From Herbaspirillum sp. YR522 (GTDB lineage: Bacteria > Pseudomonadota > Gammaproteobacteria > Burkholderiales > Burkholderiaceae_D): a stretch of 37,197 bases of DNA. The stretch spans positions 1-37,197 of the forward strand of contig NZ_AKJA01000121.1 in NCBI RefSeq assembly GCF_000282575.1, in the 5' to 3' direction. A program made the position numbers and the translations under genes. Under the pieces are notes generated by a model. The model searched no databases. It worked only from the letters and a program-made list of their open reading frames with translations, and was not told where the DNA came from. This document shows positions 1-8,170 of the stretch, piece after piece. Every line of letters begins with the position of its first letter. The first letter of the stretch is position 1.

Positions 1-1
1 G

Positions 2-919
2 CCCCTGCCGGTCATCGGCTCGCCGATGTTCCTGGTGTCCGGGCCGGCGCTGGTGATCGCCCAGTGCTGCGCGGGCGTGGTCGGCGCCTTCCCGGCGTTG
101 AATGCGCGACCGCAGGAGCAACTCGATGCCTGGCTGACCGAGATCGAGGGCGCCTTGTCCGACTATCGCCTGGCACACCCCGGGGCGACCGTCGCCCCTT
201 ATGCGGTGAACCTGATCGTGCACCAGTCGAACCAGCGCTTGCAAGAAGACCTGGCCACCTGCGTGCGCCACCGGGTGCCGATCGTGATCACCTCGCTGCA
301 TGCACCGGACCAGGTGGTGCAGCAAGTGCATGCCTATGGTGGCATCGTGCTGCACGACGTCACCACGCTGCGGCACGCCAGGAAGGCCATCGGCGCCGGC
401 GTCGACGGCCTGATCCTGGTGTGCGCGGGTGCCGGTGGTCATGCCGGGGCCTTGAGCCCGTTCGCGCTGGCGGGCGAGGTGCGGCCGATCTTCGATGGCC
501 TGCTGGTGCTGGCCGGTGCCATCGGCAGCGGCGCAGGCATCCTGGCGGCGCAGGCGCTGGGCTGCGACCTGGCCTATATGGGCACGCGTTTCATCGTCGC
601 GCAGGAATCGCTGGCCAGTGACGGCCACAAGCAGATGATCGTCGCCGGCAGCGCTGCCGACATCGTGTACACGCCGTATTTTTCGGGCGTGCCGGGCAAT
701 TACCTGAAACCCAGCATCGAGGCCGCCGGGCTCGATCCCGACCATCTCGAGCCGGCCGACAAGTCTGCCATGGACTTCGGCAAGCCGAAGCGCTGGAAAG
801 ACATCTGGGGCAGCGGGCAGGGTATCGGCAGCATCGACTCGGTGACGCCGGCGGCGCGGATTGTCGACCAGCTGGAGGCCGAGTATCGGGCCGCGCGCCA
901 GCGGATCGACCCGGGCTGA
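2..919 (+). CDS. Nitronate monooxygenase / 2-nitropropane dioxygenase family flavoprotein, 5'-truncated
   Basis: The reading frame is open from the first bases of the window, and the residues before the first ATG (PLPVIGSPMFLVSG) match the usual N-terminal strand of this family, so the true start lies upstream. About 305 residues are visible. Members are FMN-dependent TIM-barrel enzymes that oxidise alkyl nitronates; some are enoyl-reductase-like instead. The glycine-rich GAGGHAGAL stretch carries the conserved histidine, the AGAIGSGAG stretch fits the FMN phosphate site, and the YMGTRFIVAQES segment is typical. The TGA stop faces the stop of the CoA-transferase gene only 8 bases away, so the two are convergent. 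Substrate cannot be told from sequence; a role with the neighbouring CoA genes is possible but unsupported. Confidence 0.9.
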   Translation, partial: PLPVIGSPMFLVSGPALVIAQCCAGVVGAFPALNARPQEQLDAWLTEIEGALSDYRLAHPGATVAPYAVNLIVHQSNQRLQEDLATCVRHRVPIVITSLHAPDQVVQQVHAYGGIVLHDVTTLRHARKAIGAGVDGLILVCAGAGGHAGALSPFALAGEVRPIFDGLLVLAGAIGSGAGILAAQALGCDLAYMGTRFIVAQESLASDGHKQMIVAGSAADIVYTPYFSGVPGNYLKPSIEAAGLDPDHLEPADKSAMDFGKPKRWKDIWGSGQGIGSIDSVTPAARIVDQLEAEYRAARQRIDPG

Positions 920-927
920 GGCCTGCC

Positions 928-2103
928 TCAGCGCCTCGCGTCCAGGTCGAACTCCGCCACCAACGCGTCGGTATGTTCCCCGACCTGGGGCGCGGCGCGA
1001 CCGTTCTCGGGGCGGATGCCATCGATGCGCACCGGGCTGCGCGTTGTCCTCAGCCGTGCGCCATCGCCGCGCTGCACCCATTGCGTCATCCCGAGCCGGC
1101 CGAAGGCGTCGCTCTCGAGCAGCCGCGGCCAGTCCAGCACCTCGGCGCACCAGACGTCTTGCGGCTGCAGCCTGGCCAGCCAATGCTGCGTGGATTGCCG
1201 CACCAGCTGCGAGGCAATCAGCCGCTTGATCTCGTCGCGCTTGCTGAAGGCGTCCTCGGCGCTGTAGGCATCGAGTTGCGGCAATTGCAGGATGCCGGCC
1301 AGTTTCTGCAGCGGCATCATGGCCAGCGCCAGGTAGCCATCGGCGGTGGGGTAGAGGCCGTAAGGCGCGGCCAGGTAGGCGTTGGCATTGCGGAACTGCG
1401 CACGCTGCGGGATCCGCTGGCCGTCATTCATGTAGGTGGTCAGCAATTCGAACTGGAGGTCGATCAACGCTTCCAGCAGGCTGGTCTGCACCTGCGCGCC
1501 CTGGCCCGTGATGCCGCGCCGGACCAGCGCCGCCAGGATGCCTTCGGTCAGGATGTGCCCGGCCAGCATGTCGGCAATCGACAATCCCAGTGGCACCGGG
1601 CCGTCGCCGTCATGGCCATTGAGCCAGGTCACGCCCGACAAGGACTGCGCCAGCAGGTCCTGTCCCGGCAGTTGCGCCCAGTCGCCGCTTTCGCCATAGC
1701 CGGAAATGCCGGCGTACACCAGGCGTGCATTGAGGCCCTTGACGGTGTCGTAGTCCAGCCCCAGGCGATCGATGACGCCCGGGCGGAAGTTGTGGACCAG
1801 TACGTCGGCGCGCGTGACCAGCTTCTTCAGCGCCGCCAGGCCGTGCTCGGTCTTGAGGTCCAGCGCCAGGCTTTCCTTGTTGCGATTGATGGCATGAAAC
1901 AGCGTCGAGTCGCCGTCGACATCGGTATCGGTCAGGTACAGGGTGCGGCAGATGTCGCCGGTCCCGCTGCGCTCGACCTTGATCACGCGGGCGCCCAGGT
2001 CGGCCAGGCGCAAGGCAGCCGACGGGCCGGACAGGAACTGCGCCATGTCCAGCACCAGCAAGCCGCTCAACGGTCCCCGGTTCGGTGCTCGCGCCGCTGT
2101 CAT
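928..2103 (-). CDS. CaiB/BaiF (family III) CoA-transferase, copy 1
   Basis: 391 residues, the normal length. Family III transferases move CoA between carboxylic acids through an aspartyl-CoA thioester. The N-terminal LVLDMAQFLSGP and DLGARVIKVER blocks, the HNFRPGVIDRLGLDY block and the catalytic Asp in PGQDLL (about residue 149) are present. I place the start at the ATG encoding MTAARAPN because it forms an ATGA overlap with the stop of the upstream binding-protein-like gene, indicating translational coupling; the open frame runs further upstream, but only as a shadow of that gene. By eye it is roughly half identical to the transferase at 3402, consistent with gene duplication or with two subunits of a hetero-oligomeric transferase as known for BbsEF and SmtAB. 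Substrate unknown. Confidence 0.93.
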   Translation of the reverse strand: MTAARAPNRGPLSGLLVLDMAQFLSGPSAALRLADLGARVIKVERSGTGDICRTLYLTDTDVDGDSTLFHAINRNKESLALDLKTEHGLAALKKLVTRADVLVHNFRPGVIDRLGLDYDTVKGLNARLVYAGISGYGESGDWAQLPGQDLLAQSLSGVTWLNGHDGDGPVPLGLSIADMLAGHILTEGILAALVRRGITGQGAQVQTSLLEALIDLQFELLTTYMNDGQRIPQRAQFRNANAYLAAPYGLYPTADGYLALAMMPLQKLAGILQLPQLDAYSAEDAFSKRDEIKRLIASQLVRQSTQHWLARLQPQDVWCAEVLDWPRLLESDAFGRLGMTQWVQRGDGARLRTTRSPVRIDGIRPENGRAAPQVGEHTDALVAEFDLDARR

Positions 2104-3218
2104 CGCAGGCTCTCCCGGAACATGAGGTTGAGTTCGGCAATGACGCCGTCGCCCGGCTCGCCCCGCTGCAGGCCGGCGTTGAGCCGCTCGGATGCTGCCT
2201 GCTGGTAGGCCATGTAGCCGTCGTGCCGAGGGCGCACCCAGGCGCCGTCCAGGGTGGCGCGCGTGGCACGATAGAAGTCGGCCGACAGCGCATTGGGGGC
2301 GTCGGCATCCCACGCCGCGCTGTGTCCTGCCTGGCCACCCGAGCGCGCATAGAGGTCTTTCTGCGCGCTGGCGCCGGCAACCCAGAGCGCGAATTCGGTG
2401 GCCTGCCCGATATGCTGGCTGTAGGCCGATACCGCCAGGCCGGTGCCGCCCAGTGCCGAGCCGTCGGGGCCGCTGCCTTCCAGCGAGGGGATATCGGTGA
2501 AGTGCAGGCGGGCCGGGCGAAAACCTTCCAGCGCATAGTTGATATAGCCGTAGGCGAGCGGGGCACAGGCGATCACGCAGTCCGGTTGCGCCATCAGTTC
2601 GAAGACCGCGATCGGATCGTAGTCGAAACACTGCGGGCCGACCTGCGCCACCAGCCGCTGCAGCCAGCCGTAGGCGCGCGTGGCCGCGGCAGCATCGAAC
2701 AGGTCGGGGCCTTCGACGCGACCAGGGGCGCCCAATTGCCCGCACAAGGTGTAGAGCGACATCAGCGAATGCGGCGCGCGCATCGGAATGGCGACGCGCT
2801 TGGCCAGCGCCAGTGCCATGACCTCGTCCCAGGTGGCGGGCGCACGCGCCAGCAGGTCGGCGCGCCAGGCCATCACCTGCGTGGCGGCATCGACCGGCAA
2901 CGCCCACTGCTGGCCCTGCCAGTGGTAACTCTCGAATGAAGCGCCGACCGAACCGCTGGCGATCCCGGCCAGGCGCTGCTCATCGAACGGCTGCAGGCAA
3001 TGTTCGCGGGTGATCTGGCCCACATGCGGGTGGTCGATGACGATCAGGTCGTATTGCCGCGCCAACTGCTCCACCGGAAAGGTCTCGAAGTCCTGCAGCG
3101 AGCGGCTCTCCCAGTCGATCGCGCTGCCGCCGTTGGCGTGCCATGCGGCGCTGGCGGCCACCAGCGGGTCGATTCCGCGCGCATGGTTCCAGGTCATGCC
3201 CTTCAATGTGCTGCTCAT
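2100..3218 (-). CDS. Solute-binding-protein-like protein lacking a signal peptide
   Basis: 372 residues resembling family 1 (sugar-type) ABC extracellular solute-binding proteins: MKGMTWNHARG-like opening strand, YDLIVIDHPHVGQ, a hinge region WQGQQWALPVDAATQVMAWRAD, and TWDEVMALA. Unlike true binding proteins it starts directly with MSSTLKGMTWNH, with no hydrophobic leader or lipobox, so it should stay in the cytoplasm. No ABC permease or ATPase gene is nearby. A GGAG motif lies about 9 bases before the ATG, supporting the start. It is the first gene of a two-gene operon with the CoA-transferase at 928-2103 (ATGA overlap). I infer that it binds the module's substrate or acts as a partner of the transferase; the family name alone does not show transport. 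Fold assignment is by pattern, not search. Confidence 0.85.
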   Translation of the reverse strand: MSSTLKGMTWNHARGIDPLVAASAAWHANGGSAIDWESRSLQDFETFPVEQLARQYDLIVIDHPHVGQITREHCLQPFDEQRLAGIASGSVGASFESYHWQGQQWALPVDAATQVMAWRADLLARAPATWDEVMALALAKRVAIPMRAPHSLMSLYTLCGQLGAPGRVEGPDLFDAAAATRAYGWLQRLVAQVGPQCFDYDPIAVFELMAQPDCVIACAPLAYGYINYALEGFRPARLHFTDIPSLEGSGPDGSALGGTGLAVSAYSQHIGQATEFALWVAGASAQKDLYARSGGQAGHSAAWDADAPNALSADFYRATRATLDGAWVRPRHDGYMAYQQAASERLNAGLQRGEPGDGVIAELNLMFRESLR

Positions 3219-3401
3219 TTTTTGCTTGTCTCCAAGGTTGCCCGGCAGGAATTGCGCAGGGATTATCCATGCGGCAGGCCTGCCGCGAGATCGTTTGATA
3301 AAAATTATCGTATATAAATTTAATCTTCACCAGTAAAAATATATAGCGTTAAATTGTTTTTTTAATTAAATTAATAAAACGCATATCAACATCATATTTA
3401 T
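3219..3401. promoter_or_regulatory. AT-rich divergent promoter region of the CoA-transferase module
   Basis: About 180 bases between divergent operons. From about 3290 to 3400 the sequence is strikingly A/T-rich compared with the flanks. A short inverted repeat GATAA-AAA-TTATC lies at 3297-3309 and could be an operator for the IclR-type regulator at the end of the module (inference). Several TATAAT-like hexamers make exact promoter placement unreliable. Confidence 0.5.
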
Positions 3402-4628
3402 ATGAAAACGAGTTTCGAGGAAGAAGGGACAGCGTCGGAAGACCTGGACCTGCCGCTGGCAGGCACCGTGGTGCTGGACCTGAGCCAGTTCCTGGCGGGG
3501 CCGTCGTGTGCCATGCGGCTGGCGGACCTGGGGGCGGACGTGATCAAGGTCGAACGCCCGGACGGCGGCGACCTGTGCCGCAGCCTGGTGCTGGCCGACC
3601 AGTATGTCGAGGGCGACAGCGCGCTGTTTCACACGATCAACCGTGGCAAGCGCAGCTTCGCGGCCGACCTCAAGGACCCGGCCAGCCTGCAGCAGGTCAA
3701 GGCCTTGATCGCGCGTGCCGATGTGCTGATCCATAACTTCCGCCCCGGGGTCATGGAACGCATCGGGCTCGATGTCGAGCAGGTGGCGCGCATCAATCCG
3801 CGCCTGGTGTATGCCGTAGTCAGCGGCTATGGCGACAGCGGGCCGTGGCGCGACAAGCCGGGCCAGGACCTGCTGGTGCAGTCGCTGTCGGGGCTGGCCT
3901 GGCTGTCCGGCGACGGCGGTGCCGACGGCGATGGGCCACCAGTGCCGGCGGGGGTGTCGGTGGTCGATGTGCTGACCGGCGCCCATCTGGTGCAGGCGAT
4001 CATGGCGGCCCTGTTGCGCCGTACGCGCACCGGGCGTGGCGGCAAGGTCGAGGTGAGCTTGCTGGAGTCGGCGCTGGACCTGCAGTTCGAACCGCTGACC
4101 GCGTTTCTCAACAGCGACGGCGCGGCCCCCGTGCGCGGTGCGCACAACCACGCCAACGTGCATGCCAACCCGCCCTATGGCATCTACCGTACCGCCGACG
4201 GTTTCATGGCGGTGGCCATGACGCCACTGGACAAGCTTGCCGCGCTGATCGATTGCCCGGCGCTGGCGCAGCAGGCAGCCGCCGCCGAGCGCGCTGGCGG
4301 CTTGCTGCGTCATCGCGATGCGTTGAAGGATTGCCTGCAGCAGCACCTGGCGACCCGGGGCACTACCCATTGGCTGGCGCTGCTGGAGCCGGCCGGCGTC
4401 TGGGCGGCGCAGGTGATGGCCTGGCCGGAGCTGGTCCGGCACCCCGGCTTCACCACGCTGGGCATGACCCAGTCCATCGAAAGCGCCAGCGGGGCGGTGA
4501 TGCAGACCACGCGTTGCCCGATCCGCATCGATGGCCAGCGCATCTTCAATCGGCGCGGTGCCCCTGCGCTGGGCGCGGACAACCAGGCCGTGGCGCGCCA
4601 GTACGACCTGCCGGCCAAGGGCCAGTGA
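3402..4628 (+). CDS. CaiB/BaiF (family III) CoA-transferase, copy 2
   Basis: 408 residues. It shares the family blocks with copy 1: [39 protein letters not shown], and the catalytic Asp in PGQDLL at about residue 156, so it should be active. The start ATG at 3402 has no recognisable Shine-Dalgarno sequence, and there is no better in-frame ATG/GTG/TTG before the conserved core; the extra acidic N-terminal tail (EEEGTASED) is unlike copy 1. It heads a plus-strand run with the MaoC gene (26 bases downstream), the MFS permease and the IclR gene, suggesting a pathway in which an imported acid is activated to its CoA ester and then hydrated or dehydrated. The substrate cannot be named. Confidence 0.93.
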   Translation: MKTSFEEEGTASEDLDLPLAGTVVLDLSQFLAGPSCAMRLADLGADVIKVERPDGGDLCRSLVLADQYVEGDSALFHTINRGKRSFAADLKDPASLQQVKALIARADVLIHNFRPGVMERIGLDVEQVARINPRLVYAVVSGYGDSGPWRDKPGQDLLVQSLSGLAWLSGDGGADGDGPPVPAGVSVVDVLTGAHLVQAIMAALLRRTRTGRGGKVEVSLLESALDLQFEPLTAFLNSDGAAPVRGAHNHANVHANPPYGIYRTADGFMAVAMTPLDKLAALIDCPALAQQAAAAERAGGLLRHRDALKDCLQQHLATRGTTHWLALLEPAGVWAAQVMAWPELVRHPGFTTLGMTQSIESASGAVMQTTRCPIRIDGQRIFNRRGAPALGADNQAVARQYDLPAKGQ

Positions 4629-4654
4629 TACACACCAGGATAGAGAGAGCGCAC

Positions 4655-5107
4655 ATGACCCACGAACAGTTCTTCGAAGACTATGTCATCGGCGCCGGGC
4701 GCCACAGCACCGGCCGCACCATCACCGAAGCCGACATCGTCATGCATGCCGGCCAGACCGGCGACTTCTTTCCACACCATATGGATGCGGCCTGGTGCGC
4801 CACCCAGGATTTCGGCCAGCGCATTGCCCACGGCACGCTGGTGTTCAGTGTCGGCATCGGCCTTACCGCCAATGTCATCAACCCGCGCGCGATGTCGTAT
4901 GGCTACGATGCGCTGCGCTTCGTCAAGCCGGTCTTCATTGGCGACACACTATATGCGCGGGTAGAGATCACCGACAAGCGCGACCACGCCAAGCGCGGCA
5001 CGCATGGCATCGTGGTGGAAACGGTGACCGTGCTCAACCAGCGCCAGGAGACCGTCCTGGCGTGCCAGCACCTGCATCTGGTGGAGCGCCGCATGGCCCT
5101 GCAGTGA
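4655..5107 (+). CDS. MaoC-like (R)-specific enoyl-CoA hydratase / dehydratase
   Basis: 150 residues, the size of a single hot-dog-fold MaoC domain. These enzymes add or remove water on acyl-CoA thioesters. The hydratase signature is present in altered form: [10 protein letters not shown] retains the catalytic Asp (about D37) and the His five residues later (about H42), while the usual Asn is replaced by Phe. The segment [15 protein letters not shown] is the normal post-motif helix. The start at 4655 follows an AGGATAGAGAGAG purine stretch; the longer open frame upstream is only a shadow of the transferase. Lying 26 bases after the CoA-transferase, it is likely co-transcribed and acts on the CoA ester made there. 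Related proteins include mesaconyl-CoA and beta-methylmalyl-CoA dehydratases, but assignment to one of those is inference. Confidence 0.92.
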   Translation: MTHEQFFEDYVIGAGRHSTGRTITEADIVMHAGQTGDFFPHHMDAAWCATQDFGQRIAHGTLVFSVGIGLTANVINPRAMSYGYDALRFVKPVFIGDTLYARVEITDKRDHAKRGTHGIVVETVTVLNQRQETVLACQHLHLVERRMALQ

Positions 5108-5182
5108 CCCGCGTGCGGCAGGCGCTTGCGGCCGGGGCGCCATGCTGTCCTATCATCTGGCCGCATCATAAAAGGTATAACA

Positions 5183-6478
5183 ATGACAAACGGAGACAAA
5201 CTCGTGGTGGATCGCGCCGTGGCGAAAGCGACGGTGCGACTGCTTCCCTTCCTGGCGCTGATGCTGATCCTGGCCTTCCTGGACCGGGCCAATATCGGTT
5301 TCGCCAAGGTCGCCTACCAGGCCGACACCGGCATCAGCAACGCCGCCTACGCATTGGGCGCCGGTATCTTCTTCATCGGCTATGCGCTGTTCGAGGTGCC
5401 CAGCAACCTGATCATGATGCGCGTGGGTGCCCGGCTCTGGCTGGCCCGCATCATGATCAGCTGGGGCCTGGTGTCGGCGGCGATGATCTTCGCCCACACA
5501 CCGACTTCGCTGTACATCCTGCGTTTCCTGCTGGGGGTTTGCGAAGCCGGCTTCTATCCCGGCGTGCTGTTGTACCTGACCTATTGGTTCCCGGCCCGCC
5601 AACGTGCACGCGCCACCGGCCTGTTCTACCTGGGCGTGCCCTTGTCGCTGGTCATCGGCGGTCCACTGTCGGGTTGGCTGCTGGGGCACGAGGATATGTT
5701 CGGGCTGCGCAACTGGCAGTGGATGTTCATGGTCGAGGGCCTGGCCGCTGCGGTGACCGGCGTGGTCGCGCTGTTCTATCTCGATAGCAGCCCCGCCAAG
5801 GCCAAGTGGCTGGGCGAGGATGAAAAACGCGCGCTGAGCGCTGTGTTGCAAGCCGAGGAACGCGACAAGCTGAGCCGTGTCGACCATACCGCCTGGACCG
5901 TGCTCAAGGATCGCCGCGTGCTGGTGCTGATCGGCGTGTACTTCTTCATCCAGCTGGGCGTGGCGCCGCTGACCTTCTATGTGCCCGGCAAGCTGGCCTC
6001 GCTGATGGGGGGCAAGGTCGACTTCACGGTCGGCCTGCTGACCGCCATCCCGTGGCTGTGCTCGGCCGTCGTCACGCGACTGGCCAGTGTCCATGCCGAC
6101 CGCCACGACAACCATCGCACCGTGGTCATCGCCATGCTCACCGTGGGCACGTTGGCGCTGGCCTCGATCTACTGGATCGATACCGCCTGGCTGCTGGTGC
6201 TGGCCTGCTGCATCGCGGTGCCGGCACTGACCTCGTCGCAGCCGGTGTACTGGAGCCTGCCGACCCGTTACCTGGGCGGCACCGGCGCCGCCGCCGGGAT
6301 TGCCTTCATCGTCTCCATCGGCAACCTGGGGGCGTTCGTGTCGCCGCAGGTGATGGCCAATACCGAATCGGTGATCGACCTGCCCAATGCCGGCTTCATC
6401 GCGGTGGCGCTGCTTTGCTTCCTGTCGGTGGTGCTGCTGGCGACGTTGCGGCCGGCGCGCGGGCAAGGTCATCTATAA
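5183..6478 (+). CDS. MFS permease, anion:cation symporter (ACS) family
   Basis: 431 residues with about 12 hydrophobic segments. The FLDRANIGFAK motif after the first membrane helix, GYALFEVPSNLIM and the GVCEAGFYPGVLLYLTYWFP segment are hallmarks of ACS permeases such as those for galactonate, glucarate, tartrate and phthalate. The start at 5183 has AAAGGT 7 bases upstream; an in-frame upstream ATG at 5126 lacks conserved sequence. The gene follows MaoC and precedes IclR on the same strand, so it is likely the importer of the organic acid handled by the CoA-transferases. The stop codon overlaps a TATAAT sequence (6474-6479) that could serve the next gene. Confidence 0.92.
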   Translation: MTNGDKLVVDRAVAKATVRLLPFLALMLILAFLDRANIGFAKVAYQADTGISNAAYALGAGIFFIGYALFEVPSNLIMMRVGARLWLARIMISWGLVSAAMIFAHTPTSLYILRFLLGVCEAGFYPGVLLYLTYWFPARQRARATGLFYLGVPLSLVIGGPLSGWLLGHEDMFGLRNWQWMFMVEGLAAAVTGVVALFYLDSSPAKAKWLGEDEKRALSAVLQAEERDKLSRVDHTAWTVLKDRRVLVLIGVYFFIQLGVAPLTFYVPGKLASLMGGKVDFTVGLLTAIPWLCSAVVTRLASVHADRHDNHRTVVIAMLTVGTLALASIYWIDTAWLLVLACCIAVPALTSSQPVYWSLPTRYLGGTGAAAGIAFIVSIGNLGAFVSPQVMANTESVIDLPNAGFIAVALLCFLSVVLLATLRPARGQGHL

Positions 6479-6514
6479 TTCGAGGTCTTCGAAACCTTGT
6501 CGGCATGCGCATCC

Positions 6515-7333
6515 ATGAACAGCAGCAGTTCCACATCATCCGCGCCGGAAGCCTCCGGCGACGAGGCGCAGCGGCGCCCCAAGTATGCGGTCCCGGCGGT
6601 GGACAAGGCGCTGGATGTGCTGGAGCTGCTGTCGGCCCAGGCGGTACCGATGACACAGGCGCAGATCGCCAGGGCCCTGGGGCGCGAAGCCAGCGAACTG
6701 TTTCGCCTGCTGGGTGCGCTCGAAGCGCGGGGCTACCTGCGACGCGATACCAGCGGCGCGTATGTGCTGACCCTCAAGCTGTTCGAATTGAGTCGTACCC
6801 ATTCCCCCCATGAGCAATTGATGCAGGCCGCGGCACTGCCGATGCGCGAGTTCGCCGAGCAGGCGCGCGAATCCTGCCACCTGTCGATCCTGCATCGTGA
6901 CCAGGTGCTGGTGCTGGCGCAGGTCGATGGTCCGATGCCGTTGCGGCTGTCGGTGGAAACGGGCTCGCTGCATTCGGTGGTCGAGACCGTCTCGGGGCAG
7001 GTCCTGCTGGCCAATTCGTCGCTCGAGGAACGCGGTGCCATTCTCTCTTCGCGCGGTGAATACCTGCGCCTGGGCGCGGCCGATCGCGAACGCTTCCTGG
7101 CCCGCCTGGACGACATCCGGCGCGATGGCTGGGCCTACGCCGAAGGCCTGCGCTTCATCGGCGGGCGCGACCTGGGCGTGCCGGTGGGAAGCCCCGAGGC
7201 GCACACCCGTGCGGTGCTGACGGTCGCATCGCTCAAGGGCAGGTATGGCCTGGACGACCTGTTCGACATCCTGCCGCACCTGCAACGCTGCGCCGCCGAG
7301 ATCGCCCGCCTGGCCGGGATCGCCGCCAGTTGA
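6515..7333 (+). CDS. IclR-family transcriptional regulator
   Basis: 272 residues from the ATG at 6515. An IclR winged helix spans about residues 20-80 (YAVPAVDKALDVLELL, MTQAQIARALGREASELFRLLGALEARGYLRRD), followed by the effector domain with LSVETGSLHSVVETVSGQVLLA. No Shine-Dalgarno precedes the ATG; a TTG at 6497 in the same frame has GAGG at 6482-6485, so a start six residues earlier is possible. IclR proteins usually sense the substrate of the neighbouring catabolic genes. Its position at the end of the CoA-transferase/MaoC/MFS run makes those genes the probable target, perhaps at the AT-rich region near 3300. Confidence 0.92.
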   Translation: MNSSSSTSSAPEASGDEAQRRPKYAVPAVDKALDVLELLSAQAVPMTQAQIARALGREASELFRLLGALEARGYLRRDTSGAYVLTLKLFELSRTHSPHEQLMQAAALPMREFAEQARESCHLSILHRDQVLVLAQVDGPMPLRLSVETGSLHSVVETVSGQVLLANSSLEERGAILSSRGEYLRLGAADRERFLARLDDIRRDGWAYAEGLRFIGGRDLGVPVGSPEAHTRAVLTVASLKGRYGLDDLFDILPHLQRCAAEIARLAGIAAS

Positions 7334-7339
7334 TGGCCG

Positions 7340-8170
7340 TCACGGCGTCTTGAGGAACACGCTGTCGTAGATCCTGCGGATCTCGGCCACCGATTCGGGA
7401 TCGTGCCATTTCTCGACGATGCTGCGGTAATAGGCCTTGCCGCGATTGGCGAGGAGCACCCGGTTGACCTGCTCGATGAGCTTGCGGCCCCATTCATTCC
7501 TGGCGCACATCACGCGGTTGAAAACGACTTCGTTCGCTTCCTGCATGGGGATGGCGACCAGTTCGCCCGCATGGCCCATGTTGCGCGCCTGGTCCGACGC
7601 CAGCAGCGGCAATTCGATCATGTAGTCGATGCGTCCGGCCAGCAGCATGCCGATCGCCTCGACCTGTTCGGAATAGTTTTCCCTGGGCGGGTAGGCGGCC
7701 AGCAACTTGTCCACCGTCGGGCTGTACGAGCGGTCGCGCATCACCGAGGTGATCAACTGGTGGTCCTGCAGCAGCGCCTGTAGCGATAGCGGCCCCTTGA
7801 ATTGCGCCAGGCGGTCGCGCCGCACGATGATGCGCAACGGCAGGAAGATCGAGCTGGGCAGCGAGAGATAACCATAGGTTTCGCGTTCCGCAGTCTTCAG
7901 GGTGCCGTTGAAGCACCAGTGGCTGCCTTTCCTGATCTCGCTGTTGATGCGCGGGAAGGGGGCTTCCAGTTCGATATGCTCATACTGGGGCAACTGGTCC
8001 TTGAGCACGTCCAGGGTCTGGTCGAAGATGCCCTGGTGCGCAAACTCCCCGGAGCGGATCATGTAGGGCGGGACATTGTATTTGCCCCAGATGATCTGGT
8101 CTGCCGCCACCGCCGGATGGAGCGCGCTCGAGAACAGGGCAGGTAGCAGGCACCGCAGGATCCTATGCAC
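7340..8170 (-). CDS. Periplasmic solute-binding-like protein (family 3 / TIGR02285-like)
   Basis: 276 residues starting at a GTG. The first 23 residues form a signal peptide (basic start, LLPALFSSALHPAVA, cleavage near AVAAD). The mature part resembles amino-acid-type binding proteins of the TIGR02285 kind: IIWGKYNVPPYMI, GIFDQTLDVL, CFNGTLKTAERETYGYLS, and LLAGRIDYMIELP. It overlaps the stop of the GGDEF gene by 8 bases, so it is translationally coupled to it and is the third gene of the operon. No permease is present. I infer that it is a periplasmic ligand sensor feeding the membrane cyclase rather than a transporter component, as seen for some other periplasmic partners of GGDEF proteins. 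Ligand unknown. Confidence 0.87.
   Translation of the reverse strand: MHRILRCLLPALFSSALHPAVAADQIIWGKYNVPPYMIRSGEFAHQGIFDQTLDVLKDQLPQYEHIELEAPFPRINSEIRKGSHWCFNGTLKTAERETYGYLSLPSSIFLPLRIIVRRDRLAQFKGPLSLQALLQDHQLITSVMRDRSYSPTVDKLLAAYPPRENYSEQVEAIGMLLAGRIDYMIELPLLASDQARNMGHAGELVAIPMQEANEVVFNRVMCARNEWGRKLIEQVNRVLLANRGKAYYRSIVEKWHDPESVAEIRRIYDSVFLKTP

Noticed and set aside
928-2907. A 659-codon minus-strand frame spanning two genes, as if a fusion protein
   Set aside because: Its N-terminal part is a shadow in the wrong frame of the binding-protein-like gene; the true transferase starts at 2103 with an ATGA overlap.
3845-5107. Long plus-strand frame extending MaoC by 270 codons
   Set aside because: The extension is an alternative-frame reading of the CoA-transferase; MaoC starts at 4655 with its own ribosome-binding site.
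5153-6472. 439-codon minus-strand frame opposite the MFS permease
   Set aside because: Composition (Gln/His/Arg-rich, no motif) is typical of an antisense shadow in GC-rich DNA; the plus-strand permease is clear.
6464-6499. CAAGGT/ACCTTG inverted words around the IclR start as an operator
   Set aside because: Six-base arms separated by 24 bases can occur by chance and are not near a clear promoter.
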